Shown: piece after piece, positions 36,703 to 45,794 of the stretch
Layout of the letters: the number at the start of each line of letters is the position of its first letter
Position numbering within the stretch: the stretch's first letter is position 1
Assembly: GCF_036327755.1 (NCBI RefSeq)
Contig: NZ_CP109596.1
Span: 3,844,001-3,908,000 of the forward strand
Length of the DNA stretch: 64,000 nt
Direction of reading: 5' to 3'
DNA from: Nocardia sp. NBC_01503
Lineage (GTDB): Bacteria; Actinomycetota; Actinomycetes; Mycobacteriales; Mycobacteriaceae
Notes under the pieces: model-generated
The model's input: the letters and a program-made list of their open reading frames with translations, nothing else
Database searches by the model: none
What the model was told of the DNA's origin: nothing
Made by a program: the position numbers and the translations under genes

Positions 36703-37659
36703 TCAGTCGTTGGCGTGCAATGCGGCATTCAGCTCGATGCCGGCGCCCTTGCGCGCCACCGCCTCCACCGCACCGGTCACCGAATTCCGGCGGAAGAGCA
36801 GATTGTCCTTACCGCTCAACTCGGACGCCTTGATGACCGCGCCGTCAGGCAGCGTCACCTTGGTGCCCGCGGTGACGTACAGCCCCGCCTCCACCACGCA
36901 GTCGTCGCCGAGCGAAATGCCCAGACCCGAGTTCGCGCCCAGCAGGCAGCGCTCACCGAGCGAGATGACCTGCTTACCGCCACCGGACAGGGTGCCCATG
37001 ATGGACGCGCCGCCACCGACATCGGAGCCGTCGCCGACCACGACGCCACCCGAAATGCGGCCCTCCACCATGGAATTGCCGAGCGTCCCGGCGTTGAAGT
37101 TCACGAAACCCTCGTGCATGACCGTGGTGCCGGAGGCCAGATGCGCACCCAGGCGCACCCGATCGGCGTCCGCGATGCGCACACCCGAGGGCACCACGTA
37201 ATCCACCATGCGGGGGAACTTGTCCACGCCGTACACGGTCACCGGACCGCGCGCCCGCAGCTTCAGGCGGGTCAGCTCGAACTCCTCGAGCGAGCACGGG
37301 CCGTAATTGGTCCACGCCACATTGGCGAGCAGTCCGAACATGCCGTCCAGGTTCAGGCCGTGCGGCCGGACCAGACGATGCGAGAGCAGTTGCAGCCGCA
37401 GGTAGATATCGTGCGTATCGACCGGCGCGGCGGCCAGATCGGCGATACCGGTGCGCACCACGACCACCTCGACGCGGCGGGCCTCGTCGAACCCGGCGGC
37501 CTCGGCGAACTTGGCGTACTCGACATCGGAGGCGTCCAGGCGCTTGGTGCCGGTATCGGTCACCGCACCCAGCGCGGGATACGGGTACCAGGTGTCCAGG
37601 ACCGTTCCATTGTCGGTGATGGTGGCGAGGCCGACTGCTACTGCTCCCTGAGTACTCAC
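36703..37659 (-). CDS. dapD: Tetrahydrodipicolinate N-succinyltransferase DapD
   Basis: A 318-residue trimeric left-handed beta-helix enzyme that succinylates tetrahydrodipicolinate using succinyl-CoA in the lysine/DAP pathway. The actinobacterial DapD core is clear: [74 protein letters not shown] and [24 protein letters not shown]. It ends [11 protein letters not shown]...ALHAND. GTG 37659 ([10 protein letters not shown]) fits the M. tuberculosis start; ATG 37716 is possible. There is no Shine-Dalgarno, so leaderless translation is plausible. Divergent from dapE. Confidence 0.94.
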   Translation of the reverse strand: MSTQGAVAVGLATITDNGTVLDTWYPYPALGAVTDTGTKRLDASDVEYAKFAEAAGFDEARRVEVVVVRTGIADLAAAPVDTHDIYLRLQLLSHRLVRPHGLNLDGMFGLLANVAWTNYGPCSLEEFELTRLKLRARGPVTVYGVDKFPRMVDYVVPSGVRIADADRVRLGAHLASGTTVMHEGFVNFNAGTLGNSMVEGRISGGVVVGDGSDVGGGASIMGTLSGGGKQVISLGERCLLGANSGLGISLGDDCVVEAGLYVTAGTKVTLPDGAVIKASELSGKDNLLFRRNSVTGAVEAVARKGAGIELNAALHAND

Positions 37660-37767
37660 GGGAGTAAAGATTACCGGCCGCAGTAATTTGCCCGAAACGG
37701 TGCCTTTTTGTGCCATGGCGGGCGGCATAACGAGAGCGGAGTTAACTACTCCTTTAAGGTGGAGTGG

Positions 37768-38871
37768 GTGACCATCGATCTGAGCGCCGACCCGATCAAC
37801 CTCGCTGCCGCTCTGGTGGACATCCCCAGCGTTTCCAAGGATGAGACGCTCATCGCCGATATCGTCGAAAAGGCGCTGCGCGAGCAGACTCGTGGATTCG
37901 AGATCCTGCGGCACGGCAATGTCGTGCTCGCCCGCACCAATCGCGGACTGGCCACCCGCGTCATTCTCGCCGGGCACCTCGACACCGTCCCGATCGCCGA
38001 CAATGTGCCCAGCCGCTTCGAGGTCACCGAGGCGGGCGAACGGCAGCTGTGGGGCTGCGGCACCGTCGATATGAAATCCGGTGACGCGGTATTCCTGAAC
38101 CTGGCGGCCACCATCGCCGATCCGGTGCACGATCTGACCTTGATCTTCTACGACTGCGAGGAGATCGCCGCCGAGTTCAACGGGCTCGGCCGGATCGAAC
38201 GCGAACTCCCGGAATGGCTCGAGGGTGACCTCGCCATTCTCGGCGAACCGTCCGGCGGCTGGATCGAAGCGGGTTGCCAAGGGACACTGCGTATTCGACT
38301 CACCACCTCCGGCGTGCGCGCGCATACCGCGCGAGCCTGGCTGGGCGACAACGCCATTCACAGCCTCGCGCCCATTCTGGAGCGGCTCGCGAATTATCAG
38401 GCGCGCGAAGTCGATATCGACGGTTGCGTTTATCGCGAGGGCCTGTCCGCGGTCCGCGTCTCCGGTGGCGTCGCGGGCAATGTGGTGCCCGATATCGCCG
38501 AGGTCGATGTGAACTTCCGCTTCGCACCCGACCGCACCCTCGACGAGGCCACCGAGCATGTGCGCGAGGTCTTCTCGGGCCTGGATCTGGGCTTCGATCG
38601 CACCGACGGCGCACCCGGCGCTCTGCCCGGCCTCTCCGCCCCGGCCGCCAAGGACCTCATCGAGATCGTGCACGGACACGGCAGCGGCGGCGTCCGCGCC
38701 AAATACGGCTGGACCGACGTCTCCCGCTTCGCCGCCCGCGGCATTCCCGCCGTGAACTTCGGCCCGGGCGACCCCAACCTCGCCCACAAACGCGATGAAC
38801 ACCTCCCGGTCGACCAGATCACCCAGGTCACGGCCATGCTCCGCAGCTACCTGATGGGCGACAAAGCCTGA
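37768..38871 (+). CDS. dapE: Succinyl-diaminopimelate desuccinylase DapE
   Basis: A 367-residue M20-family metallohydrolase that releases succinate to give LL-diaminopimelate. Metal ligands are visible in LAGHLDTVP (His), [10 protein letters not shown] (Asp) and [14 protein letters not shown] (the Glu pair), with a late RDEHLPVDQ-type His ligand in [11 protein letters not shown]. The lid domain contains [20 protein letters not shown] 37768 is preceded by AAGGTGGAG. It is divergent from dapD with 108 bp between starts, so the last two succinylase-branch enzymes share one regulatory region. Confidence 0.94.
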   Translation: MTIDLSADPINLAAALVDIPSVSKDETLIADIVEKALREQTRGFEILRHGNVVLARTNRGLATRVILAGHLDTVPIADNVPSRFEVTEAGERQLWGCGTVDMKSGDAVFLNLAATIADPVHDLTLIFYDCEEIAAEFNGLGRIERELPEWLEGDLAILGEPSGGWIEAGCQGTLRIRLTTSGVRAHTARAWLGDNAIHSLAPILERLANYQAREVDIDGCVYREGLSAVRVSGGVAGNVVPDIAEVDVNFRFAPDRTLDEATEHVREVFSGLDLGFDRTDGAPGALPGLSAPAAKDLIEIVHGHGSGGVRAKYGWTDVSRFAARGIPAVNFGPGDPNLAHKRDEHLPVDQITQVTAMLRSYLMGDKA

Positions 38872-38919
38872 CATCCAGCCGCATGACCCCCGATACCCCC
38901 AAGAAGTGATTCGTCCAAT

Positions 38920-39036
38920 GTCGCGGCCCGCCCCGATTCTGGACTGAGTGGAGCGGGGGAGCGAAGCGGAGGAGCGGAGGGAGGGAAGAACCGGGGTCAC
39001 GAGGGCCGCGACCCGCCGCAGCGAAGCGGAGGCCAA
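38920..39036 (+). repeat. Family A element, copy A4, before LOG gene
   Basis: The outer stem is GTCGCGGCCC/GGGCCGCGAC, and the inner stem CCCCGATTCT/AGAACCGGGG has one A-C mismatch. It ends GAAGCGGAGGCCAAGAA, 22 bp before the ATG of the first LOG-family gene and in the same orientation. Confidence 0.8.
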
Positions 39037-39057
39037 GAACACAGTACCGTTGGCTGC

Positions 39058-39855
39058 ATGTCTGCTGAGGCTGATGTTCCTGGTTCGAAGAACCCACGTT
39101 TCCGTGGTCCGATAATGCTGCGGCGCGACCGGAAGGTCGGTATCGGAACTACCGATCAGCATTTGCTGGATGAGCGAGGGCATGCGGATTGGGTGCATAC
39201 CGATCCGTGGCGGGTATTGCGCATTCAGGCCGAATTCGTCGAGGGCTTCGGCGCTTTGGCGGAGGTGCCGCGGGCGGTCGCCGTCTTCGGGTCGGCGCGC
39301 ACCCTGCCGGAATCGCCGGAGTACCAGGCGGGTACGGCCATCGGCGGGGCGCTGGCGCGATCCGGGTTCGCGGTGATCACCGGTGGCGGGCCGGGCGCCA
39401 TGGAGGCGGCCAATCGGGGCGCGTCCGAGGCCGGCGGATACTCCATCGGGCTCGGGATCGAGCTGCCGTTCGAGCAGCATCTCAATGACTGGGTCGACCT
39501 CGGGATCAACTTCCGGTACTTCTTCGCCCGCAAGACCATGTTCGTCAAGTACTCGCAGGCGTTCGTCTGCCTGCCCGGTGGTTTCGGGACGCTGGACGAG
39601 CTGTTCGAGGCCCTCACCCTGGTGCAGACGCATAAGATCAACCAGTTCCCGATCATTCTGTTCGGCACCAGATATTGGGCGGGACTGGTGGATTGGCTGC
39701 GCGACTCACTGCTCGGCTCCGCCAAGATCGCGCCCGGCGATATGAACCTGCTGCACGTCACCGACAGCGTGGACGAGGTGGTGAGCATCGTGCTCGCGGC
39801 TGCCGAACAGCGCGCCGCGATGGATGCCGCCGAGGCGAGAGGAGATCAGTGGTGA
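39058..39855 (+). CDS. LOG-family nucleotide 5'-monophosphate phosphoribohydrolase, long form
   Basis: A 265-residue TIGR00730-like protein. An N-terminal extension of about 80 residues precedes the Rossmann core [27 protein letters not shown] and the LOG signature [20 protein letters not shown] (PGGxGTxxE). LOG enzymes release free bases such as cytokinins from nucleotide monophosphates. It overlaps a second, shorter LOG gene by 4 bp, so two paralogues are translationally coupled. ATG 39058 lies 22 bp after repeat A4. Confidence 0.9.
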   Translation: MSAEADVPGSKNPRFRGPIMLRRDRKVGIGTTDQHLLDERGHADWVHTDPWRVLRIQAEFVEGFGALAEVPRAVAVFGSARTLPESPEYQAGTAIGGALARSGFAVITGGGPGAMEAANRGASEAGGYSIGLGIELPFEQHLNDWVDLGINFRYFFARKTMFVKYSQAFVCLPGGFGTLDELFEALTLVQTHKINQFPIILFGTRYWAGLVDWLRDSLLGSAKIAPGDMNLLHVTDSVDEVVSIVLAAAEQRAAMDAAEARGDQW

Positions 39856-40400
39856 GCGAACCCTATTCGGTCTGCGTGTACTGCTCGGCCAGCGTCAGCG
39901 ACCCCGCCGCCCTGGAGCTGTCCCGGCTCGTCGGCGCCGAGATCGGCCGCCGCGGTTGGCAATTGGTCTCCGGTGGCGGACACGTCTCCATGATGGGCGC
40001 GGTCGCGACCGCCGCCCGCGAGGCGGGTGCGAAGACCGTAGGTGTCATTCCCAAGAAACTCGTGCACCGGGAAATGGCGGATGTGGAGTCGGACGAGCTC
40101 ATCGTCACCGACTCCATGCGCGAGCGCAAGCAGGTCATGGACGAGCGCGCCGACGCCTTCCTCGCCCTGCCCGGCGGCCTCGGCACGCTCGAGGAGCTCT
40201 TCGAAACCTGGACCGGGGCCTACCTGGGCATGCACGACAAACCGGTGGTCGTCCTCGACCTGGACGGTCACTATCGCGGACTGTTCGCCTGGCTGGAGGA
40301 GCTGCGCGAGCGCGGTTTCGCCGGGCGCGAGGCCCTGGACCGGGTGGTGCTGACCGATGATCTCGCCGCGGCCTTCGAGGCGCTCGATCCGGAGCTCTGA
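39852..40400 (+). CDS. LOG-family phosphoribohydrolase, short form (Rv1205-like)
   Basis: A 182-residue LOG protein with VCVYCSASVSD, LVSGGGHVSMMGAVATAAREAGAKTVGVIPK, the MRERKQVMDERADAFLALPGGLGTLEELFE signature and catalytic Arg/Glu region. M. tuberculosis Rv1205, at the equivalent position, makes cytokinins that accumulate when the proteasome is absent. GTG 39852 overlaps the stop of the longer paralogue (GTGA); GTG 39849 is equally open. AGGAG lies about 8 nt upstream. Confidence 0.92.
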   Translation: MSEPYSVCVYCSASVSDPAALELSRLVGAEIGRRGWQLVSGGGHVSMMGAVATAAREAGAKTVGVIPKKLVHREMADVESDELIVTDSMRERKQVMDERADAFLALPGGLGTLEELFETWTGAYLGMHDKPVVVLDLDGHYRGLFAWLEELRERGFAGREALDRVVLTDDLAAAFEALDPEL

Positions 40401-40496
40401 CGATTTCATGCGGGGCCGCGCGGGTTTCACTCGACAACGGAGTGTGCATCCGTAAGGGTGTGACCACGAGCACGATCCGATGAGGAGTCCAGCGCA

Positions 40497-42266
40497 GTGA
40501 AGAACAATGCCCGTTCGACGGTCGGCCTGCTGGATGTGGCGCGCAGCCTGCCCGGTATGACGACACAGCTGCCGGGCATGGCCCGCAATGCCGTACACAT
40601 GCTGGTCAAAGGCGACTCCAGGGCGTCCATCGGATTGTTCTTCCAGCGCGCGGCCGCCGCACATCCGGACCGCCCCTTCCTGCGTTTCGAGGGCCGCGAA
40701 TACCGTTGGGGCGAAGCCAATTCCGAGGTGAACCGGTACGCTGCCGTGCTGTCCGAACGAGGCGTCAAGCGCGGCGATGTAGTCGGCATCCTGATGGCCA
40801 ATCGCCCCGAGGCGCTGTTCACCGTGCTCGCGGTGGTGAAACTCGGTGCGACAGCGGGCCTGCTGAACAACAATCAGCGAGATGCCGTGCTGCAGCACAG
40901 TTTCGGACTCCTGGACTCGGCACTCGACGTGATCGGCGAGGAGTGCGCCGAGGCCCTGGACACCCTCGCCGAGCTCCGCCCCGGCGTGCTCTGGTCCAAG
41001 GATCTCGCCGATGCGGCCCGCACCGCCGACGACTCGAATCCGCCCGTGTGCGAACAGATCCGAGCACGTGAACGCGCCTATCTGATCTTCACCTCCGGCA
41101 CCACCGGCCTGCCCAAGGCCAGCGTCATGACCCATCTGCGCTGGACCAAATCCATGGCGGGCATCGGCGGTCTCGGCGTGCGACTGGACGGCGGCGACAC
41201 CCTGTACTGCTGCCTGCCGCTCTATCACAACAACGCGCTGACGGTCGCGCTCTCCTCGGTGATCGCGGGCGGCGCGACACTCGCACTCGGGCGCAAGTTC
41301 TCGGCCTCCCGATTCTGGGAGGAGGCGATCGCCGGTCAGGCCACCGCCTTCATCTACATCGGCGAACTCTGCCGCTATCTGCTCAATCAGCCCGCCCGGC
41401 GCACCGATCGCCAGCACACCGTCCGGCTCGCCGTCGGCAACGGCCTGCGCCCGGAGATCTGGGACGAATTCCGAGATCGCTTCGGTATCAAGCGAATCGT
41501 CGAGTTCTACGGTGCCAGCGAGGGCAATGTGGCCTTCATCAACGCCTTCAGCCTGGATCGCACCGCGGGCTTCACCCCGCTGGCCTTCGCCGTCGTCGAA
41601 TACGACGACGCCACCGGCAAAGCCAAGCGCGCCGCGGACGGCAAACTTCGCCGCGTCCGCACCGGCGGCGTCGGCCTACTGCTGGCCAAGGTCACCAAGA
41701 GCTCGCCCTTCGACGGCTATACCGACAGTGCCGCAACCGAATCCAAGCTCGTCCGGGACGGCTTCAGCTCCGGTGACTGCTGGTTCGACACCGGCGATCT
41801 GGTTCGCAAACAGGGCTGGGGCCATATCGCCTTCGTCGACCGCCTGGGTGACACCTTCCGCTGGAAGGGCGAGAATGTCGCGACCACCGAGGTCGAGGGC
41901 GCTTTCGACGGTATCGACGCGGTCGTGCAGGCCGTCGTCTACGGCGTGGAGATCCCGGGCGCGGACGGTAAGGCGGGCATGGCCGCCATCACCTTGGCGC
42001 CGGAGGCGGTCTTCGACGGCAAGGTCGCCGCCGAGACCCTCTACGACCGCCTGCCCAGTTACGCTGTCCCGCTGTTCATTCGGGTGGTCCCCGAGCTCGA
42101 ACAGACCTCGACCTTCAAATCCCGCAAGGTCGAACTCCGCAGTCAGGGCTTCGCCCCGGACGACAGCAGCACCCTCTACGTCCTGGCGGGCCGCACCGAC
42201 GGCTACATCAAGGCCCACGACGGCTATATCGAGGAAGTCGCCGCAGGACAGGCCCCGCGTAACTGA
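40497..42266 (+). CDS. fadD6: Long-chain acyl-CoA synthetase FadD6
   Basis: A 589-residue ANL-family ligase similar to very-long-chain acyl-CoA synthetases/FATP. Motifs: YLIFTSGTTGLPKASVMTH, LYHNNALTVALSSVIAGGATLALGRKFSASRFW, EFYGASEGNVAFINAF, WFDTGDLVRKQGWGHIAFVDRLGDTFRWKGENVATTEVE and a C-terminal TSTFKSRKVELR lysine. It activates fatty acids to CoA esters and may couple this to uptake in the FATP group. The start is GTG 40497 with GAGGAG 12-17 nt upstream. The order LOG-fadD6-folP2-gpgS matches remembered Rv1205-Rv1208. Confidence 0.93.
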   Translation: MKNNARSTVGLLDVARSLPGMTTQLPGMARNAVHMLVKGDSRASIGLFFQRAAAAHPDRPFLRFEGREYRWGEANSEVNRYAAVLSERGVKRGDVVGILMANRPEALFTVLAVVKLGATAGLLNNNQRDAVLQHSFGLLDSALDVIGEECAEALDTLAELRPGVLWSKDLADAARTADDSNPPVCEQIRARERAYLIFTSGTTGLPKASVMTHLRWTKSMAGIGGLGVRLDGGDTLYCCLPLYHNNALTVALSSVIAGGATLALGRKFSASRFWEEAIAGQATAFIYIGELCRYLLNQPARRTDRQHTVRLAVGNGLRPEIWDEFRDRFGIKRIVEFYGASEGNVAFINAFSLDRTAGFTPLAFAVVEYDDATGKAKRAADGKLRRVRTGGVGLLLAKVTKSSPFDGYTDSAATESKLVRDGFSSGDCWFDTGDLVRKQGWGHIAFVDRLGDTFRWKGENVATTEVEGAFDGIDAVVQAVVYGVEIPGADGKAGMAAITLAPEAVFDGKVAAETLYDRLPSYAVPLFIRVVPELEQTSTFKSRKVELRSQGFAPDDSSTLYVLAGRTDGYIKAHDGYIEEVAAGQAPRN

Positions 42267-42328
42267 ACGTTCGCGGTCCCGGTCGGCTGCCCAGCACAGG
42301 GGTGACAGGGGTCGGTACAGTCGAGGGC

Positions 42329-43201
42329 ATGTGTGCGCCGTTGCCGACATTGTGCGGGAAGCCGGTGGCGACGGATCGGGCGCTCGTGATGGCGATCGTG
42401 AACCGGACGCCGGACTCGTTCTATGACAAGGGTGCGACCTTCAGTGACGAGGCCGCCATGGCCGCCGTCGCGCGCGCGGTGGACGAGGGCGCCGATCTGG
42501 TCGATATCGGCGGGGTCAAGGCCGGGCCGGGCAGTGATGTGGACGCCGCCGAGGAGACCCGCCGGGTGGTTCCGTTCGTCGCCGCTATCCGGCAGCGATT
42601 CCCGGAACTGCTGATCAGCATCGACACCTGGCGGGCCGATGTCGCCCGCGCGGCCGTGTACGCGGGCGCGGATCTGATCAATGACACCTGGGCCGGGGCC
42701 GATCCCGGACTGGTCGATGTCGCCGCCGAGTTGAACGCCGGAATTGTGTGCAGCCATACCGGCGGAGCCATTCCGCGTACCCGGCCGCATCGCGTGCGCT
42801 ATGACGATGTGGTGGCGCAGGTCACAGAAACCGTTGTCGCGGCGGCCGAGAATGCGGTCGCGGCGGGCGTTTCGAAAGATTCGATTCTGATAGACCCGAC
42901 ACATGATTTCGGCAAGAACACCTATCACGGGCTCGAATTGTTGCGTTCCGTGGACGTTCTTGTGAATACCGGATGGCCTGTCTTGATGGCGCTGAGTAAT
43001 AAGGATTTCATCGGAGAGACTCTTGGTGTCGAGCTATCCGAGCGATTGGAGGGCACATTGGCAGCGACTGCATGGTCGGCCGCCGCGGGTGCTCGAGTTT
43101 TCCGGGTACACGAAGTAGCGGCCACCCGACGCGTGGTGGACATGATCGCCGCGATCCAGGGCCAACGCCCACCCGCCCGCACCCTGCGAGGTCTGGCATG
43201 A
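42329..43201 (+). CDS. folP2: Dihydropteroate synthase homologue FolP2
   Basis: A 290-residue TIM-barrel protein of the DHPS family: VMAIVNRTPDSFYDKG, ADLVDIGGVKAGPG, ISIDTWRADVARAA, DLINDTW, ILIDPTHDFGKNTYHGLELLR and RVFRVHEVAATRRVVDM. The GGVK-type loop differs from the GGES of true DHPS, and M. tuberculosis FolP2 is reported to lack detectable DHPS activity, so a role outside folate synthesis is likely. ATG 42329 is chosen; GTG 42302 would add nine residues. Element C2 begins within the last codons and its left arm contains the stop. Confidence 0.88.
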   Translation: MCAPLPTLCGKPVATDRALVMAIVNRTPDSFYDKGATFSDEAAMAAVARAVDEGADLVDIGGVKAGPGSDVDAAEETRRVVPFVAAIRQRFPELLISIDTWRADVARAAVYAGADLINDTWAGADPGLVDVAAELNAGIVCSHTGGAIPRTRPHRVRYDDVVAQVTETVVAAAENAVAAGVSKDSILIDPTHDFGKNTYHGLELLRSVDVLVNTGWPVLMALSNKDFIGETLGVELSERLEGTLAATAWSAAAGARVFRVHEVAATRRVVDMIAAIQGQRPPARTLRGLA

Positions 43202-43259
43202 GTGGGTCAGGCCCGGAGGCGGCAGCGGAGCGTAACCACGTAGGGCCCCCACTCATGCC
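43195..43259 (+). repeat. Element C, copy 2 (core with inverted arms)
   Basis: A 41-bp core (43207-43247) matches copy C1 except for five or six central bases. Arms GGCATGAGTGGG (43195-43206) and CCCACTCATGCC (43248-43259) pair perfectly over 12 bp and share no similarity with the C1 arms. The left arm carries the folP2 stop codon; the right arm carries an ATG in frame with gpgS. Confidence 0.75.
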
Positions 43260-43272
43260 GAATGGACACAGT

Positions 43273-44199
43273 ATGAGCATGAACAACTGGGTCACCACGA
43301 ATACCTGGGACCGCCCCGAATGGAACGTCGAGGAGTTGGTGGCCGCCAAGGGCGACCGCACCGTCTCGGTCGTTCTGCCCGCACTCAACGAGGAAGCCAC
43401 CGTAGCCAGCGTGGTGGCCAGCATTCGACCGCTGCTCGGCACGCTGGTGGACGAACTCGTCGTCCTGGACTCCGGAAGCACCGATGCCACCGCCGAGCTG
43501 GCAGAGGCCGCGGGAGCGCGCGTGGTCACCCGCGAACAGGCGGTGCCCGAACTCGAGCCCGTTCCCGGGAAGGGGGAGGTGCTGTGGCGGTCGCTGGCGG
43601 TCACCTCCGGTGATCTGGTGGCGTTCGTGGACTCCGATCTGATCGATCCGGATCCCATGTTCGTACCGAAGCTGCTCGGACCGCTGCTCACCGTCGACGG
43701 TATGCACCTGGTGAAGGCGTATTACCGGCGGCCGCTGCGGCAGGGCGCGACCATCGACGACAACGGCGGCGGCCGCGTCACCGAACTGGTGGCCAGGCCC
43801 CTGCTCTCGGCGCTGCGCCCCGCGCTCTCGAATGTGTTGCAGCCCTTGGGCGGCGAATACGCGGGCACCCGGGAACTGCTCACCGCGGTGCCGTTCGCAC
43901 CCGGCTACGGCGTGGAGATCGGGCTGCTGCTCGATACCCACGACCTGCTCGGGCTCGCGGCCATCGGCCAGGTGAATCTCGGTGTGCGCCAGCACCGTAA
44001 CCGGCCGTTGTCCGAGCTCGGTGTGATGAGCCGACAGATCCTCGGCACGGTGCTGGGTCGTGCGGGCGTCCCCGACTCGGGGGCGGCGCTCACCCAATTC
44101 CCGCTGATCAGTGGCGAATTCACCGCACAGGCCACGGAAGTCTCGCTGGCCGACCGGCCCCCGATGAATACGCTCCGGCCGGAGTGGGCCGCGGCCTGA
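43273..44199 (+). CDS. gpgS: Glucosyl-3-phosphoglycerate synthase GpgS
   Basis: A GT81-family enzyme making glucosyl-3-phosphoglycerate, first step of methylglucose lipopolysaccharide synthesis. It has VSVVLPALNEEATVASVV (nucleotide-sugar site), VLDSGSTDATAELA, PGKGEVLWRSL, the metal-binding FVDSDLIDPDP (DSD), VKAYYRRPL, GGGRVTELVARPLL, LGGEYAGTRELL, APGYGVEIGLLLDT and QHRNRPLSELG. Starts at 43255, 43273 and 43279 are all in frame; the first lies in the C2 repeat arm. M. tuberculosis GpgS is about 324 aa against 308 here. Confidence 0.94.
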   Translation: MSMNNWVTTNTWDRPEWNVEELVAAKGDRTVSVVLPALNEEATVASVVASIRPLLGTLVDELVVLDSGSTDATAELAEAAGARVVTREQAVPELEPVPGKGEVLWRSLAVTSGDLVAFVDSDLIDPDPMFVPKLLGPLLTVDGMHLVKAYYRRPLRQGATIDDNGGGRVTELVARPLLSALRPALSNVLQPLGGEYAGTRELLTAVPFAPGYGVEIGLLLDTHDLLGLAAIGQVNLGVRQHRNRPLSELGVMSRQILGTVLGRAGVPDSGAALTQFPLISGEFTAQATEVSLADRPPMNTLRPEWAAA

Positions 44200-44243
44200 C
44201 AGTTTCTGGGTCGTCCGGGCCTGTTATCCAGGCATACCCTCCT

Positions 44244-44316
44244 CGTCATCCCGGCGCGTTTTGGCCGGGATCCACTGAACTGGGTGGATCCCGGCCAAAG
44301 GCATGCCGGGATGACG
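44244..44316. repeat. Family B hairpin, copy B3 (complete)
   Basis: CGTCATCCCGGC at the left pairs with GCCGGGATGACG at the right; the inner GGCCGGGATCCAC/GTGGATCCCGGCC stem is nested. It lies in the convergent gap after gpgS, also the left junction of the block inverted relative to M. tuberculosis. It may act as a two-way terminator. Confidence 0.78.
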
Positions 44317-44347
44317 GGGGAGCGTGTCGCGATGACGTGAGCTGGCG

Positions 44348-45184
44348 TCAGCGGTCGTGGCGGTAGATCGGGGTGAGCAGGTCCGCTTCGATCGGCTCGC
44401 CGGTATTGCGGTCGTAGCGGACGCCCACCACCGCTGAGAAGGGGTGGTTGGCCGCGCGCTCGTGCAGGGTCGCCAATCTCGTTGCCAGCAGCCGGATCGC
44501 GCCCAGGGACGCGGGCGGGTGCAGGCCGTCGATGACGAGCACGGTTCCCTTACCGTCCGGGCGGGGGAGTCGGGCCAGGTAGGCGATGTCGTAGGGCTCG
44601 GTGCCGCCGGGGCGGTAGACGCGGCGGGCGGCGCGATCCTCGATACCGCGGCGGACCCGTCCGGCCCGCGCCACCGTGCGGCGCAGGCGCGGATCGGCGG
44701 CGACGAGATAGCGCAGACTGGGCGACAATTCGGGCCCGCCGAGCACGATGAGACCGTCCCGGTCCAGATCCAACGGCCGCCCGGGCAGGAATCGCTGGAC
44801 GGTCGCGGTGAAGCCGAGTTCGCGTAGCAGCTCCACCAGCCGGTGCGGCGCCGCGGCGTCCGGCGCGCCCACCAGGGCGATGGCCCGGGTGGTGCTGCGC
44901 ACGTCCGGGGTGAGAATCGTGAGCGGCCCGTGCCCGAAGAAGAGCCCCTCCGGCACCGGTCCCTGGGTGCTCACCTGATGGATGCGGGCGCGGGAAAGTC
45001 CGGCGGCCGCACCGATTCTGGCGAACGTCCAGCCCTCGGCGTGTAGTTCGCGAATTACGGCGCGGCGGATTCGCGTCAGCTCATTGATCTGCTGCTGCGC
45101 CGCCGCCACGCCGTCGGTGGCGGCTTTGAGGCGCTCGACCTTGTCTTCGATCGCGAACACCCGTGCCACCTCGTCGGCCGACAT
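44348..45184 (-). CDS. HTH protein with large uncharacterised C-terminal domain
   Basis: A 278-residue protein. Residues about 30-75 form a sigma-4-like helix-turn-helix: LTRIRRAVIRELHAEGWTFARIGAAAGLSRARIHQVST. The rest is a mixed alpha/beta domain with ALVGAPDAAAPHRLVELLRELGF, LIVLGGPELSPSLRYLVAADP and VLVIDGLHPPASLGAIRLLA, resembling a nucleotide- or sugar-binding Rossmann-like domain (inference). The family is not recognised. Its promoter region has GTCTAGA palindromes consistent with autoregulation. It is transcribed toward gpgS and away from tatB's end, and has no equivalent in the remembered M. tuberculosis order. Confidence 0.72.
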   Translation of the reverse strand: MSADEVARVFAIEDKVERLKAATDGVAAAQQQINELTRIRRAVIRELHAEGWTFARIGAAAGLSRARIHQVSTQGPVPEGLFFGHGPLTILTPDVRSTTRAIALVGAPDAAAPHRLVELLRELGFTATVQRFLPGRPLDLDRDGLIVLGGPELSPSLRYLVAADPRLRRTVARAGRVRRGIEDRAARRVYRPGGTEPYDIAYLARLPRPDGKGTVLVIDGLHPPASLGAIRLLATRLATLHERAANHPFSAVVGVRYDRNTGEPIEADLLTPIYRHDR

Positions 45185-45191
45185 GAGCGCA

Positions 45192-45246
45192 GTCTAGATA
45201 CCTGAACAGCCACAAGTGTCTAGACCGCTTGACGAAGTTGGTCTAG
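45192..45246. promoter_or_regulatory. Candidate operator: three GTCTAG sites
   Basis: GTCTAGATA (45192-45200) and TGTCTAGAC (45217-45225) form an inverted repeat with 8 of 9 arm positions paired. A third GTCTAG lies at 45241-45246, overlapping the tatB stop. The group starts 8 bp upstream of the HTH gene, fitting an autoregulatory operator. Confidence 0.5.
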
Positions 45247-45644
45247 GTAGCGTCCGGATCGACCGGCGGACGTTCGTTGCGCTCCAGCGGTTTCTGCGGT
45301 TTCGGCATGGACAAATCCTCGAAACCGCTGCTCGCGGAGGTGACGGGCTTGTCGAAGCTACCCGTCAGAAATGAATCGTCGCCATTGAGAAGGTGTTTGG
45401 TAACCAAAGATTTGGGATTCATACCGCGCAGTTCGTTCAACTGCTCCAGCGGCTTGCGGATCTCGTCGAACTCCGGACCCAGCTCATCCTTCAGCTGCTG
45501 GGTCGCGCCACTGGCGTAATCACGCACCTGGCGCAGGCTCTGGGTGGTCCAGCGCACGGCCCCGGGCAAACGCTCGGGGCCGAGAATCACGAGGGCGGCG
45601 ACGAGCAGAATGAGCAACTCGCCCCAGCTGATATTGCTGAACAC
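45243..45644 (-). CDS. tatB: Twin-arginine translocase subunit TatB
   Basis: A 133-residue TatB: N-terminal [28 protein letters not shown] gives the single TM helix, FGPxxLP-type GPERLP hinge and amphipathic helix, followed by a long charged coiled region and a disordered Pro-rich tail. TatB binds Tat signal peptides with TatC; substrates in this window include the DUF1906 protein and cholesterol oxidase. GTG 45644 is the start; an open frame to 45743 runs into repeat A5. There is no Shine-Dalgarno. tatB follows htrA, rseA and sigE on the same strand, as in M. tuberculosis. Confidence 0.93.
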   Translation of the reverse strand: MFSNISWGELLILLVAALVILGPERLPGAVRWTTQSLRQVRDYASGATQQLKDELGPEFDEIRKPLEQLNELRGMNPKSLVTKHLLNGDDSFLTGSFDKPVTSASSGFEDLSMPKPQKPLERNERPPVDPDAT

Positions 45645-45654
45645 TGTTTTATTC

Positions 45655-45772
45655 TGCCCTACGCTTCGCTCCGGGCGGGTTCGCGGCCCTGAAGTCCCGC
45701 TTCTTCCCTCCCTCCGCTCCCCCGCTGCGCTCCTCCGCTCCACTCAGTCCAGAAGCGGGACGGCCGCGAACC
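45655..45772 (-). repeat. Family A element, copy A5, before tatB
   Basis: On the minus strand the outer stem is GGTTCGCGGCC/GGCCGCGAACC and the inner stem TCCCGCTTCT/AGAAGCGGGA. This inner stem is unlike other copies on both arms, yet fully paired. It ends GAAGCGTAGGGCAGAATA, 10 bp upstream of the tatB start and in the same orientation. Confidence 0.8.
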
Positions 45773-45794
45773 ATTGAAGTCATGTTCATCCGGG

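Noticed and set aside
42329-43201. folP2 as the functional dihydropteroate synthase
   Set aside because: The mycobacterial orthologue is reported without DHPS activity and no folate genes (folB, folK, folE) are nearby.
45645-45743. A longer TatB beginning at 45743
   Set aside because: The extension is repeat A5 and would bury the TatB membrane helix behind a charged segment.
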